Assembly (NCBI RefSeq): GCF_900115925.1
Contig: NZ_FOYF01000002.1
Coordinates: 186,001-250,000, forward strand
Length of the DNA stretch: 64,000 bases
Reading direction: 5' to 3'
Source of the DNA: Bacillus sp. cl95
Lineage (GTDB): Bacteria > Bacillota > Bacilli > Bacillales > Cytobacillaceae
A program made the translations under genes and the position numbers. Under the pieces are notes generated by a model that did no database searches, was not told the DNA's origin, and saw only the letters and a list, made by a program, of their open reading frames with translations. Shown here one piece after another: positions 54,769-63,758 of this stretch; the stretch's first letter is position 1, and every line of letters starts with the position of its first letter.

Positions 54769-55803
54769 ATGAGTGACTCAAACCGTCTCAATGTTGTTTC
54801 TCCGATTCTTGAGAATTATAGCATTGAACCCTATTTCGTCGAGGAGGTTGGGAGAGTAAAGAAAATTTACTCAAACAAGGGTACGTTTGCTTTAAAAAAG
54901 ATTGCGCCGAATGTAGGTACTGACTTTATTCGTCATGTTCATTTCCTCTTCCAAAAAGGATTTAATAGAATCGTCCCTATTTATCCAACATTGGACGGCA
55001 GATACGCGGTATTACATGAAAAAGAACTATATTATTTAATGCCGTGGCTTTCTAACGAGGAAAAAGAAAATAGGCATGAGCGGCATCAGCAGCTATTTAG
55101 AGAACTTGCGAGATTGCATACTTTGTCTGCCAAGGAGGTTCCAATTAAGAAAGAAGAACGCAGTGAACACTATGAACAGACTGTACAGTTATGGGAAAAA
55201 GATCAGGAGTTTCTTGATGGATTCATGGATGATTGTGAAAAGAGAGCCTATATGTCACCGTTTGATTTGCTATTTTGCCTCTATTATCATGAAATAAGTC
55301 AGGCTGCCCGCTTTTCGAAAGCCAGACTTGATGAATGGCATGAAGTGACAAAGGAGCAAGAAAAGGCACGTATGGTTGTGAACCATGGAAAAGTATCCAC
55401 TGAGCACTTCCTATACGATGACAAGGGGTATGGTTATTTTACTAACTTTGAAAATGCAAGCCATGGCTCCCCTATTCATGATCTGCTCCCATTTCTAGCG
55501 AGAACGTTAAAAACGAACCCGAAGAAAAACGAAGATTGTGTGGAATGGATTTATACTTATTTTAAGTATTTTCCTTTCAAGAAAGATGAAAAACAGCTTT
55601 TCTTAAGTTATCTGGCATATCCGACGCCCATTATTCGGACAGCACAAGCTTACTTTCAAAGACAGTCGCCTAAAAATGAGTTGAAGTTTGTCCAGCAATT
55701 GCAAAGACAATACTGGTACTTGAAAAACACCGAATTTGTGGTGATGAGAATCATTGAAGTTGAGAAATCCATGGAGCAATCAAAAGAAGGAGCCCAGCAA
55801 TGA
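54769..55803 (+). CDS. ysxE: Spore coat protein YsxE (CotS-family kinase-like)
   Basis: 344-residue protein of the CotS/YutH/HSK2-like kinase fold. The N-lobe has ALKKIAPNVG. The expected catalytic HxDxxxxN loop is replaced by VVNHGKVSTEHFLYD, and the metal-binding position reads FTNFENA, so it is likely a pseudokinase. Coat localisation is known for B. subtilis YsxE, encoded after spoVID as here. ATG 54769 has a GGAAGAG site. Confidence 0.85.
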   Translation: MSDSNRLNVVSPILENYSIEPYFVEEVGRVKKIYSNKGTFALKKIAPNVGTDFIRHVHFLFQKGFNRIVPIYPTLDGRYAVLHEKELYYLMPWLSNEEKENRHERHQQLFRELARLHTLSAKEVPIKKEERSEHYEQTVQLWEKDQEFLDGFMDDCEKRAYMSPFDLLFCLYYHEISQAARFSKARLDEWHEVTKEQEKARMVVNHGKVSTEHFLYDDKGYGYFTNFENASHGSPIHDLLPFLARTLKTNPKKNEDCVEWIYTYFKYFPFKKDEKQLFLSYLAYPTPIIRTAQAYFQRQSPKNELKFVQQLQRQYWYLKNTEFVVMRIIEVEKSMEQSKEGAQQ

Positions 55804-55822
55804 GATTAGCTTTGGGCTCCTT
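55787..55822 (-). terminator. Shared terminator of ysxE and the small convergent gene
   Basis: Perfect 10-bp stem AAGGAGCCCA / TGGGCTCCTT. It overlaps the last codons of ysxE. The T-run lies on the minus strand (CTTCTTTTG), so it terminates mainly the small minus-strand gene. Confidence 0.65.
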
Positions 55823-56013
55823 CAAATGATTTCAAGATAGAGGGCTAATGAAACTAGAACGAAAATGGTCAGTAAAAGGACATCTACTGTTGTCGGAAAG
55901 AAAATGGTCCTGATACCTTGAAAAATACAAAAAGGGATACTAAACTGCGCTGCAACAGCTCTTACCGTCCTGAGCCAAGGCGGCAACGAGTAAATATTAT
56001 ACTTTTTCCTCAT
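55822..56013 (-). CDS. Small membrane protein, 63 residues
   Basis: Starts MRKKYNIYSLPPWLRTVRAV and has one clear C-terminal membrane helix (VDVLLLTIFVLVSLALYLEII) plus a shorter hydrophobic segment. TGGAGG lies 10 bases upstream of ATG 56013 on the minus strand. The amphipathic start and the FQGIRTIFFPTT segment look like a conserved Bacillus small protein, but I cannot name it. It sits between ysxE and valS, convergent with ysxE. Confidence 0.65.
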   Translation of the reverse strand: MRKKYNIYSLPPWLRTVRAVAAQFSIPFCIFQGIRTIFFPTTVDVLLLTIFVLVSLALYLEII

Positions 56014-56136
56014 CGGTACACATCCTCCACTTCTTTTACTCCCATTCTATGCGTTTACCCAATTGTTTGTGTATAGTAAATTGGGTTCACCAAATAAGCC
56101 TCAGCGTATAAAATATAAAAAAATCGGCAACAATGA

Positions 56137-56166
56137 TTGACGAGAAACTACTTTTTTGGGTAGTAT
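56137..56166 (+). promoter_or_regulatory. Probable SigA promoter of valS
   Basis: TTGACG (56137-56142), 18 bases, TAGTAT (56161-56166), directly before the T-box leader. Confidence 0.6.
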
Positions 56167-56174
56167 TTAAAGTA

Positions 56175-56440
56175 TAAATTTAATAATGAATGCATAGACA
56201 GGGAAGAGTACATTGTCCGCTGCTTTTAGAGAGGAAAACCATTTGCTGAAAGGTTTTCTAAGCAGAACCATTGGAAAGTCACCCTCGAGCTTCTTTCGCC
56301 AACGGATTTTTTTCCAAGTAGTGAAAGACGGATCAACTCCGTTATCTTATTTAAGAGCCAATCTGGATTGTTCAGGTTGGAAAAAAGGTGGTACCGCGAA
56401 GCAAGCTCCATTCGTCCTTTTAAGGCGAATGGAGTTTTTT
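56175..56440 (+). ncRNA. T-box leader of valS (Val specifier)
   Basis: The T-box core AAGGTGGTACCGCGAA lies at 56385-56400. It is followed by the terminator CTCCATTCG / CGAATGGAG and T6 (56406-56440). Upstream, stem I is visible with AGTA near 56208 and GAAA-GTC-ACC at 56274-56283, giving a valine specifier codon GTC at 56278-56280. Uncharged tRNA-Val should stabilise the antiterminator. It fills most of the 459-base gap before valS. Confidence 0.93.
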
Positions 56441-56472
56441 GTGTTTTTCAGAATTTTCAAGGAGGAATCGAT

Positions 56473-59115
56473 ATGGAAACGAAAGAAATTACAATGCCGA
56501 CAAAGTACGATCCAAACGCGATCGAAAACGGCCGATATGAATGGTGGTTAAAGGGGAAATATTTCGAAGCAAAAGATGATATGGAAAAACAACCTTACAC
56601 GATTGTTATTCCACCACCGAATGTTACAGGTAAGCTTCACCTTGGTCATGCTTGGGACACGACGCTTCAAGATATCTTGACTAGAATGAAGCGCATGCAA
56701 GGCTATGATGTGCTATGGCTCCCTGGCATGGACCATGCGGGAATCGCAACACAGGCAAAAGTAGAGGAAAAGCTTCGCAGCGAAGGTACGAGCCGTTATG
56801 ATCTTGGCCGTGAAAAGTTCGTTGAAGAAACTTGGAAGTGGAAAGAAGAGTATGCGGGACATATCAGAAAGCAATGGTCAAAGCTTGGTTTAGGTCTTGA
56901 TTACAGCCGTGAGCGCTTTACGCTTGATGAAGGATTGTCCGATGCGGTTCGCGAGGTATTCGTATCTCTTTATAACAAGGGTCTTATCTATCGTGGTGAG
57001 TATATCATCAACTGGGATCCTTCAACAAAAACAGCATTGTCCGATATTGAAGTAATCTACAAAGATGTTCAAGGTGCTTTCTACCACATGCGTTACCCTC
57101 TTGCCGATGGTTCTGGTCATATTGAGGTTGCGACAACTCGTCCAGAAACGATGCTTGGAGATACAGCTGTTGCTGTACATCCTGAAGATGAGCGTTATAA
57201 GCACCTCATTGGAAAAACAGTCATTTTACCGATTGTTGGCCGTGAAATTCCAATCGTTGGTGATGATTATGTGGATATGGAGTTCGGTTCTGGCGCAGTA
57301 AAGATTACGCCTGCCCACGACCCTAACGATTTCGAAATCGGAAACCGTCATAATCTTGAAAGAGTACTTGTTATGAACGAAGATGGTACGATGAATGATC
57401 GTGCTGGTAAGTACAAGGACATGGATCGTTTCGACTGCCGCAAGCAAATCGTAAAAGACCTACAAGACCAAGGCGTGTTGTTCAAAATCGAAGAGCACAT
57501 GCATTCTGTAGGACACTCTGAGAGAAGCGGTGCGGTTGTCGAGCCATACCTTTCAACACAATGGTTTGTAAAAATGCAGCCTCTTGCTGACAAAGCAATC
57601 GAGTTACAACAACAGGAAGACAAAGTTAACTTTGTACCTGACCGCTTTGAAAAAACATACTTGCGCTGGATGGAAAATATCCGCGACTGGTGTATATCAA
57701 GACAACTATGGTGGGGTCACCGCATTCCGGCTTGGTATCATAAGCAAACGGGTGAAGTATACGTAGGACATGAGGCTCCTGCTGATGAGGAGAATTGGAA
57801 TCAAGACACGGACGTATTGGACACTTGGTTCAGCTCAGCATTATGGCCGTTTTCTACATTAGGATGGCCAAATACGGGAGCAGCTGATTACAAGCGTTAC
57901 TACTCAACAGACTGTCTCGTAACTGGCTATGACATCATCTTCTTCTGGGTTTCCAGAATGATTTTCCAAGGTATTGAATTTACAGGACAACGTCCATTCA
58001 AAGATGTTTTAATCCACGGACTTGTTCGTGATGCTGAAGGACGCAAGATGAGTAAGTCACTTGGCAATGGTGTCGATCCGATGGATGTAATCGATAAGTA
58101 CGGTTGCGATTCATTACGCTTCTTCTTATCAACTGGAAGCTCTCCAGGTCAGGATCTACGCTTCAGCATTGAAAAAGTAGAATCTACTTGGAACTTTGCT
58201 AATAAGATTTGGAACGCATCGCGCTTTGCATTGATGAATATGAACGGAATGACATATGACGAAATTGATTTGACTGGTGAAAAATCAGTTGCGGATCAAT
58301 GGATCTTGACTCGTTTGAATGAAACGATTGAAACCGTAACGCGTCTATCTGATAAATATGAATTCGGAGAAGTAGGCCGTATCCTTTACAACTTCATCTG
58401 GGATGATTTCTGTGATTGGTACATTGAAATGGCTAAGCTTCCATTGTATGGCGAGAATGAAGCAGCTAAAAAGACAACGCGCTCCATTTTAGCTTATGTT
58501 CTTGACAATACAATGAGACTACTACACCCATTCATGCCATTCATTACAGAAGAAATCTGGCAGAACCTGCCGCATCAAGGTGAGTCCATCACGATTGCAA
58601 AATGGCCGGAAGTAAATCCTGAATTGAGCAACTCACAAGCAGCGGCAGATATGAAGCTACTCGTTGAAATGATCCGCTCTGTAAGAAATATCCGTGCTGA
58701 AGTAAATACACCAATGAGCAAGAAAGTTAAAATGTTCATCAAGGTGAAAGACGGTGCGGTATTAGAAACACTTGAAAGAAATCGTTCTTACATCGAAAGA
58801 TTCTGTAATCCAGAGGCCCTTGAAATCGGAACGGATCTTCAAACGCCTGATAAAGTAATGACAGCTGTAATCACGGGTCTAGAGATTATCATGCCACTTG
58901 AAGGCCTCATTAACCTTGACGAAGAAATTGCCCGTCTTGAAAAAGAATGGGATAAGTTAAATAAAGAGGTTGAGCGAGTTCAGAAGAAATTAGGCAATGA
59001 AGGCTTCGTGAAGAAAGCACCAGAAAGCGTTATTGCAGAAGAACGTGCAAAAGAAAAAGATTATATCGAAAAACGTGCGACAGTAGAAGCGCGTATTCAA
59101 GAATTGAAAGCATAA
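56473..59115 (+). CDS. valS: Valyl-tRNA synthetase
   Basis: 880-residue class I synthetase. The HIGH-type motif is in [18 protein letters not shown] in [11 protein letters not shown], and the editing (CP1) domain has [20 protein letters not shown]-terminal coiled coil (about 815-880) binds tRNA. ATG 56473 has CAAGGAGG; the frame runs open upstream through the T-box and should be ignored. Regulation by the T-box. It ends in a strong terminator before folC. Confidence 0.97.
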   Translation: METKEITMPTKYDPNAIENGRYEWWLKGKYFEAKDDMEKQPYTIVIPPPNVTGKLHLGHAWDTTLQDILTRMKRMQGYDVLWLPGMDHAGIATQAKVEEKLRSEGTSRYDLGREKFVEETWKWKEEYAGHIRKQWSKLGLGLDYSRERFTLDEGLSDAVREVFVSLYNKGLIYRGEYIINWDPSTKTALSDIEVIYKDVQGAFYHMRYPLADGSGHIEVATTRPETMLGDTAVAVHPEDERYKHLIGKTVILPIVGREIPIVGDDYVDMEFGSGAVKITPAHDPNDFEIGNRHNLERVLVMNEDGTMNDRAGKYKDMDRFDCRKQIVKDLQDQGVLFKIEEHMHSVGHSERSGAVVEPYLSTQWFVKMQPLADKAIELQQQEDKVNFVPDRFEKTYLRWMENIRDWCISRQLWWGHRIPAWYHKQTGEVYVGHEAPADEENWNQDTDVLDTWFSSALWPFSTLGWPNTGAADYKRYYSTDCLVTGYDIIFFWVSRMIFQGIEFTGQRPFKDVLIHGLVRDAEGRKMSKSLGNGVDPMDVIDKYGCDSLRFFLSTGSSPGQDLRFSIEKVESTWNFANKIWNASRFALMNMNGMTYDEIDLTGEKSVADQWILTRLNETIETVTRLSDKYEFGEVGRILYNFIWDDFCDWYIEMAKLPLYGENEAAKKTTRSILAYVLDNTMRLLHPFMPFITEEIWQNLPHQGESITIAKWPEVNPELSNSQAAADMKLLVEMIRSVRNIRAEVNTPMSKKVKMFIKVKDGAVLETLERNRSYIERFCNPEALEIGTDLQTPDKVMTAVITGLEIIMPLEGLINLDEEIARLEKEWDKLNKEVERVQKKLGNEGFVKKAPESVIAEERAKEKDYIEKRATVEARIQELKA

Positions 59116-59136
59116 AAAGTTGTACCAATTTCATCA

Positions 59137-59178
59137 GTTGAGACGGATCCCATATAAGGATTCGTCTTAACTTTTTTA
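59137..59178 (+). terminator. Terminator after valS
   Basis: 14-bp stem GTTGAGACGGATCC / GGATTCGTCTTAAC with two G-U pairs, then TTTTTT. Confidence 0.85.
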
Positions 59179-59208
59179 TTTTATTATCATAAATTGGGGT
59201 TGGTTTGC

Positions 59209-60516
59209 TTGTTTCATTCATATAAAGAGGCGCTCGATTGGATTCACTCACGTTTGAGGCTAGGAATTAAACCAGGATTGATACGGATGGAGTGGATGAT
59301 GGAGAAACTGAATCATCCAGAAAGAGAACTTTCTGCTCTCCATATAGGGGGTACGAATGGAAAGGGCTCTACAGTTACATTCTTAAGATCGATGTTACAG
59401 GCAGGCGGCTATAAGGTAGGGACCTTCACATCACCGTATATTGAACAATTCAATGAGAGGATTAGCGTGAATGGAACTCCCATACCTGATGAGCAGATTT
59501 TAGAATTGGCAAATGTGATTAAGCCATTATCAGATGAACTTGAGGAAACAGAGCTCGGTGGACCGACTGAATTTGAAGTGATTACAGCCATGGCATTCTA
59601 TTACTTCGCTCGCATTGAAAAAACAGACTTTGTTTTGTTTGAAGTAGGGCTTGGTGGTAGGTTTGATTCTACGAATATCATTAGACCTCTACTATCGATC
59701 ATCACAAATATTGGGTTGGATCATACACAAATACTTGGTGACTCTTATGAGGCCATTGCATTTGAAAAAGCAGGGATTATTAAGGAAGGTATTCCCATTG
59801 TAACAGCTGTCAAAAATGCGGAAGCATTAAAGGTCATTGAAGAGCAGGCTATTCTGAAAAACGCACCAATCTTACGTATCGAAAAGGAGTACTTCATTAA
59901 AGAGCAACATTCCCTTGAACATGGAGAATCTTTCTCGATTCATTCAATATTGACAAATTTAGACGATATTACTATTAGCATGGTTGGAAAGCATCAAACT
60001 GAAAATGCCGCCGCAGCTGTGATGGCATTACAATGTTTAATAAAAGAACACTCGCTTTCCATCAATGAGGATGATTTAAGACTAGGTTTGAAACAGGCAT
60101 TTTGGCCGGGCAGATTTGAGAAAGTGTCGGATCAACCGCTTGTTTACTTGGACGGTGCACATAATGAAGAAGGGATCAATGCCCTTGTTGAGATCCTAAC
60201 GAACCGTTTTTCCGAAAAAGAAATCCACATTGTGTTTGCAGCCTTAAAGGATAAGAAACTCGATGAAATGATACATAAGTTAGACAAAGTTGCGTCAAAC
60301 ATAACTTTTGTTTCGTTCGATTTTCCACGTGCAGCGGTTGCAAAGGATCTTTTTGACATTAGCCGTTCAAACAACAAATCACGATGGGAAGACTGGTCAA
60401 GTCAGCTTGAAACGAAAATGGATGTCTTACAAAATAATCAGATGCTTGTCATTACAGGTTCGCTCTATTTTATTTCTGAAATAAAGGGCTGGATTTGTCA
60501 AAAAATGAAAGAATAG
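59209..60516 (+). CDS. folC: Folylpolyglutamate synthase/dihydrofolate synthase
   Basis: About 435-residue Mur-ligase-type enzyme adding glutamates to folates. The P-loop is HIGGTNGKGSTVTFL, followed by KVGTFTSPYIEQFNERI, FEVGLGGRFDSTN and ITNIGLDHTQILG. The frame is open from TTG 59194; TTG 59209 gives MFHSYKEAL, close to the B. subtilis start, with GGGGTTGG upstream. It follows valS as in B. subtilis. Confidence 0.93.
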   Translation: MFHSYKEALDWIHSRLRLGIKPGLIRMEWMMEKLNHPERELSALHIGGTNGKGSTVTFLRSMLQAGGYKVGTFTSPYIEQFNERISVNGTPIPDEQILELANVIKPLSDELEETELGGPTEFEVITAMAFYYFARIEKTDFVLFEVGLGGRFDSTNIIRPLLSIITNIGLDHTQILGDSYEAIAFEKAGIIKEGIPIVTAVKNAEALKVIEEQAILKNAPILRIEKEYFIKEQHSLEHGESFSIHSILTNLDDITISMVGKHQTENAAAAVMALQCLIKEHSLSINEDDLRLGLKQAFWPGRFEKVSDQPLVYLDGAHNEEGINALVEILTNRFSEKEIHIVFAALKDKKLDEMIHKLDKVASNITFVSFDFPRAAVAKDLFDISRSNNKSRWEDWSSQLETKMDVLQNNQMLVITGSLYFISEIKGWICQKMKE

Positions 60517-60517
60517 T

Positions 60518-60546
60518 GTGACAAATTTTTGAAGATTTGATAAAAT
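60518..60546 (+). promoter_or_regulatory. SigA promoter of the GGDEF gene
   Basis: GTGACA (60518-60523), 17 bases, TAAAAT (60541-60546), right after the folC stop. Confidence 0.7.
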
Positions 60547-60595
60547 GAGTCTGTATTCATGACAAATTTACTATCACCTAGGAGGTGGATAGAAA

Positions 60596-62317
60596 ATGGG
60601 TGTTAAGCCCCAATTCAAAAGAAATATCTTATTTCTATGGCTGATGCTTGTACCAATAGGAATGTGGTTTACATACCATACCTATCCGCCAGACTTAGCA
60701 GGATTGGAACTTGATTTACTTGTGTTTCTCATCCTTACATCTGTAGTGGCTGCAATGCCGATGGTCATTAATAATACGCCTATTTTCCTTGTTCAATGGG
60801 TGTCATTGGCAGCCTTTTTCAATTTTGGCTTATTTACAGAGATGATTCTTGGTCAAGTGGCCGTAATTGTCCTATTGATTAAGTTAAAAGTAACAAGGGA
60901 TCAATGGTATAGATTGCCATTGAATTCGATTATGTTCTTCATTATCTCATTTATCTGCGGTAGTGTTTATTACATGTTGGGTGGGCCTGAACCAGGTGAA
61001 GTTATGATTGGGAAACCTCATTTGTTCGGTTTGGGTGCTATCTATGTCTTTCTTGAATTTGTTCTAAATCAAGTCATCATTTCTATCATTTTGTATACTT
61101 TACATGGTTCAAAAATCTCTTTCTTTGGAAAAGATTTTGTATGGGAAACTGTTACATCTTTAATGACGGCACCAATTGGATTTGTTTTATATATCCTTTA
61201 TAAAGAAGTAGGCTTAATTTCGGTCCTCTTTGTCGGAGTGCCATTTGCAAGTTTATCAATTATTTTGAATCTCTATTATTCTAGTCAAAAGATTAATGAA
61301 TATCTGCAAAATGCGACGGAAATTGGACATCAACTTGCTGAACGACTTCAAGTAGATGATGTCATCGACTTGTTCATTCAGAGGATGAGTGAAATGCTTC
61401 CGGTAGATTATGCTTATATTTTGGATGTTATCGATGATAAGGAACTTCAGTTGATAAGAAGAATTGAGAATGGCTCTATTATGCCGAATGATATATCAAG
61501 TGTTCAAAAAGGCGAAGGTATTTGTGGCATAGTCTGGTCAACAAAAAATTCTGTCCTTTATTCCTCTAAAAAGGAATGGCAAAAAATTGTTGTCGGATAT
61601 ATGCCTGATCAGGTTGAAAGTGTCTTAAGTGTCCCAATTGTCCGTAATAGCAAAGTGGTTGGCATTTTGTTGTTAGCATCTAGAAATAAACGAGCTTACG
61701 AAAAGTCGCAATTGATGATTGCGGATATCCTGTGTTCACACTTTGCGATTGCCATTGAAAATGCAAAGCACCATGAAATTGCCAAACAAAACAGTGAGCG
61801 ATGTGCTTTAACGAAGCTCTATAACTATCGCTTTTTTGAAAATATGCTTTCTGAGGAATTTAGAAAACTTCACAACGGACAGCGTAAATTGCTGTCATTA
61901 ATCATTCTGGATTTAGATCATTTCAAATCTATTAATGATACTTATGGGCATCAAAGCGGGAATGAAATATTGTACGAACTCGCTTGGAGATTAGAAGAAT
62001 TGGTAGGGGACAGAGGGACCGTTGCCCGTTACGGCGGTGAAGAATTCGTTGTCTTGTTACCAGATACAGAAAGAGACGAAGCGACATTAATCGCTGAGCA
62101 AATCAGGCAAACGATTGCGGACAAACCATTTGTACTTACACAGCATATGAACGTAAACGAACATGCTCTAAATGTAAATGTCACAGCTTCCCTAGGGGTT
62201 GCAACAGCACCACAGGATGCGGATGATTCACTAGCGCTCATTCGTCATGCGGACCGTGCCTTGTATGTAGGGGCTAAGAGGGCAGGGCGAAATAGAGTTG
62301 CGGAATATGTGAAATAA
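60596..62317 (+). CDS. Membrane GAF-GGDEF diguanylate cyclase
   Basis: 573 residues. About eight membrane helices cover roughly residues 10-225, then a GAF domain (about 245-385), then a GGDEF domain (about 405-573). The active site reads RYGGEEF, and metal-binding LDLDHFKSINDTYGH is intact, so c-di-GMP synthesis from GTP is expected. The RxxD inhibitory site is absent (GDRG at that position), so simple product inhibition is unlikely. AGGAGG precedes ATG 60596. It is convergent with the minor-pilin operon, sharing a 40-bp palindromic terminator. Confidence 0.9.
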   Translation: MGVKPQFKRNILFLWLMLVPIGMWFTYHTYPPDLAGLELDLLVFLILTSVVAAMPMVINNTPIFLVQWVSLAAFFNFGLFTEMILGQVAVIVLLIKLKVTRDQWYRLPLNSIMFFIISFICGSVYYMLGGPEPGEVMIGKPHLFGLGAIYVFLEFVLNQVIISIILYTLHGSKISFFGKDFVWETVTSLMTAPIGFVLYILYKEVGLISVLFVGVPFASLSIILNLYYSSQKINEYLQNATEIGHQLAERLQVDDVIDLFIQRMSEMLPVDYAYILDVIDDKELQLIRRIENGSIMPNDISSVQKGEGICGIVWSTKNSVLYSSKKEWQKIVVGYMPDQVESVLSVPIVRNSKVVGILLLASRNKRAYEKSQLMIADILCSHFAIAIENAKHHEIAKQNSERCALTKLYNYRFFENMLSEEFRKLHNGQRKLLSLIILDLDHFKSINDTYGHQSGNEILYELAWRLEELVGDRGTVARYGGEEFVVLLPDTERDEATLIAEQIRQTIADKPFVLTQHMNVNEHALNVNVTASLGVATAPQDADDSLALIRHADRALYVGAKRAGRNRVAEYVK

Positions 62318-62355
62318 GAAATGGCAGAATCTCACGTGAGATTCTGCCATTTCTT
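62316..62355. terminator. Perfect 40-bp palindromic bidirectional terminator
   Basis: Twenty bases (AAGAAATGGCAGAATCTCAC) are followed directly by their reverse complement. In RNA this gives a long stem with a CACGTG apex, flanked by T-rich sequence on both strands. It covers the stop of the GGDEF gene and precedes the stop of the convergent pilin gene. Confidence 0.88.
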
Positions 62356-62361
62356 ATTGAA

Positions 62362-63294
62362 TTAATAATTAACGATTATTCCATCGTTTTCATCGATGTA
62401 CCAATTTGAATTAGAATTTACACAAGAATTATCGAAGTATAGGTTAGAATCAGTGAATTCTTCCAATTTCCCATTCTTTATATAGTAAACGTCGCCTTTA
62501 ATACAGATTTCTGCTTTACTGGTTTGTTTTTCTACTGCATCCTTTGTTAAGAAAATGGCATCTCCATAAACATTTAACTCCGACTTCCCGTTAATATCTA
62601 TCTTCTCGAAGATGGCTTCATGTAATACTTCCACTGATCCTTTCCATCCGCCCACTGATCTAAAAGCTTCAAACCAAGCGGAGGGATTGTTCACAATATG
62701 TGTGTCGTTATCGTTTAATTTAAATTCAGAATAATAGAATTTACCTGTACTAGAACTTATATAGGTATTACTGAATGGAACAACCGGATATATTTTAGGG
62801 TCCTTAATTGGAGCAGGGTTGCCGGCTCTTGATACTTTAGACACGATTATTTTAGAAGTAAGTATTACGTCCTCAGAAGCTGTTTTTCCTTTGCTAGTAA
62901 AGTTGACCGTGACGTCACTCGATGTATTACTACAGTCAATGGCTGTCATAGTAGATGGAACAATAATTTGGTAATTATTCTGGTTTTCGATTGTTTTTAA
63001 ATCTAGAAGTTTTAGACTGCTCTTTCTAGTATTGTATTGATTTTTGAACTCTGTACAGAAATTAGTTTTGTTTGTTTCCATAGCGACTTTAGCTGGTGCG
63101 ATCATGTTATTTAATTCAGTTTTATAATAAGTGATTCCCATTTCAGCTAAATCCGTGGCTTTGTTACGGTTCTCCGTCTTGTTAAATTGCTTATTTGCAG
63201 TCATTGCCATTCCGCTTAATGAAAGTCCAAGAATCACTATTACTGTCATCATGACCATTACTAAGATTAAGGTGTATCCTTTTTCATTCCTCAT
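62362..63294 (-). CDS. Pilin-like protein, PilX/GspK-type minor pilin
   Basis: 310 residues. A type III prepilin leader MRNEKG is followed by a hydrophobic helix YTLILVMVMMTVIVILGL. Position +5 of the mature protein is Leu, not the usual Glu, as in GspK/PilX-like tip pilins. The rest is a secreted domain with four cysteines, CSNTSSDVTV, AEICIKGDVYY and a late SCVNS among them, possibly disulfide-bonded. ATG 63294 has AGGAGAGGGG upstream on the minus strand. It is the last gene of an operon that enters the window from the right. Confidence 0.78.
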   Translation of the reverse strand: MRNEKGYTLILVMVMMTVIVILGLSLSGMAMTANKQFNKTENRNKATDLAEMGITYYKTELNNMIAPAKVAMETNKTNFCTEFKNQYNTRKSSLKLLDLKTIENQNNYQIIVPSTMTAIDCSNTSSDVTVNFTSKGKTASEDVILTSKIIVSKVSRAGNPAPIKDPKIYPVVPFSNTYISSSTGKFYYSEFKLNDNDTHIVNNPSAWFEAFRSVGGWKGSVEVLHEAIFEKIDINGKSELNVYGDAIFLTKDAVEKQTSKAEICIKGDVYYIKNGKLEEFTDSNLYFDNSCVNSNSNWYIDENDGIIVNY

Positions 63295-63309
63295 TTTCCC
63301 GCCCCTCTC

Positions 63310-63750
63310 CTAATAGCGCTTGATAATTGTTTCGATTTCTTCAAAGTCTCCGTTTTGATCAGTGATTTTGATATAAAGGCTTAATGGTTTGGATGAATCT
63401 ATCTCTTTCGGTCCTGTTAAAACGGAATAAGTATTTGTCCCTGTTACGTCATATTTTATCAGGATTTTCAATTTATCTTTATGTAATGGGATATTTGCGC
63501 TTGTCGTTCCAATGGAAGCTTTTTGAGTACTTGAATCTAGGGAAAGTATGTATTTATTATTCTTAGTATGGTAATTCTTGATGGTTGCCACAATAAGGTT
63601 TGCTTCCTGTGAAAGGCTCGTTTTTGTGGAAATGCGCTTGAAATTTTGTTGGGAACCAATGAAGACCCCGTAAATAAGCGTTGAAACAAGCGATAAGATG
63701 GCCAAAGTGGCCAGAACTTCTATTAATGTTATCCCCTTTTGATTTTTCAT
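63310..63750 (-). CDS. Pseudopilin with prepilin-type N-terminus (PilW/PilV-like)
   Basis: About 146 residues. The leader MKNQKG is followed by ITLIEVLATLAILSLVSTLI, a canonical type IV pilin helix with Glu at +5, to be cut by prepilin peptidase. The C-terminal part is a small beta-rich domain. ATG 63750 is preferred over GTG 63762 because it gives the standard leader; the ribosome site AAGTGAG overlaps the end of the upstream gene. It ends 15 bases before the next pilin gene. Confidence 0.82.
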   Translation of the reverse strand: MKNQKGITLIEVLATLAILSLVSTLIYGVFIGSQQNFKRISTKTSLSQEANLIVATIKNYHTKNNKYILSLDSSTQKASIGTTSANIPLHKDKLKILIKYDVTGTNTYSVLTGPKEIDSSKPLSLYIKITDQNGDFEEIETIIKRY

Positions 63751-63758
63751 CGTTTTAC

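Noticed and set aside
56213-56551. 112-codon ORF in the valS leader
   Set aside because: It covers the T-box RNA and its terminator and overlaps the valS start in another frame.
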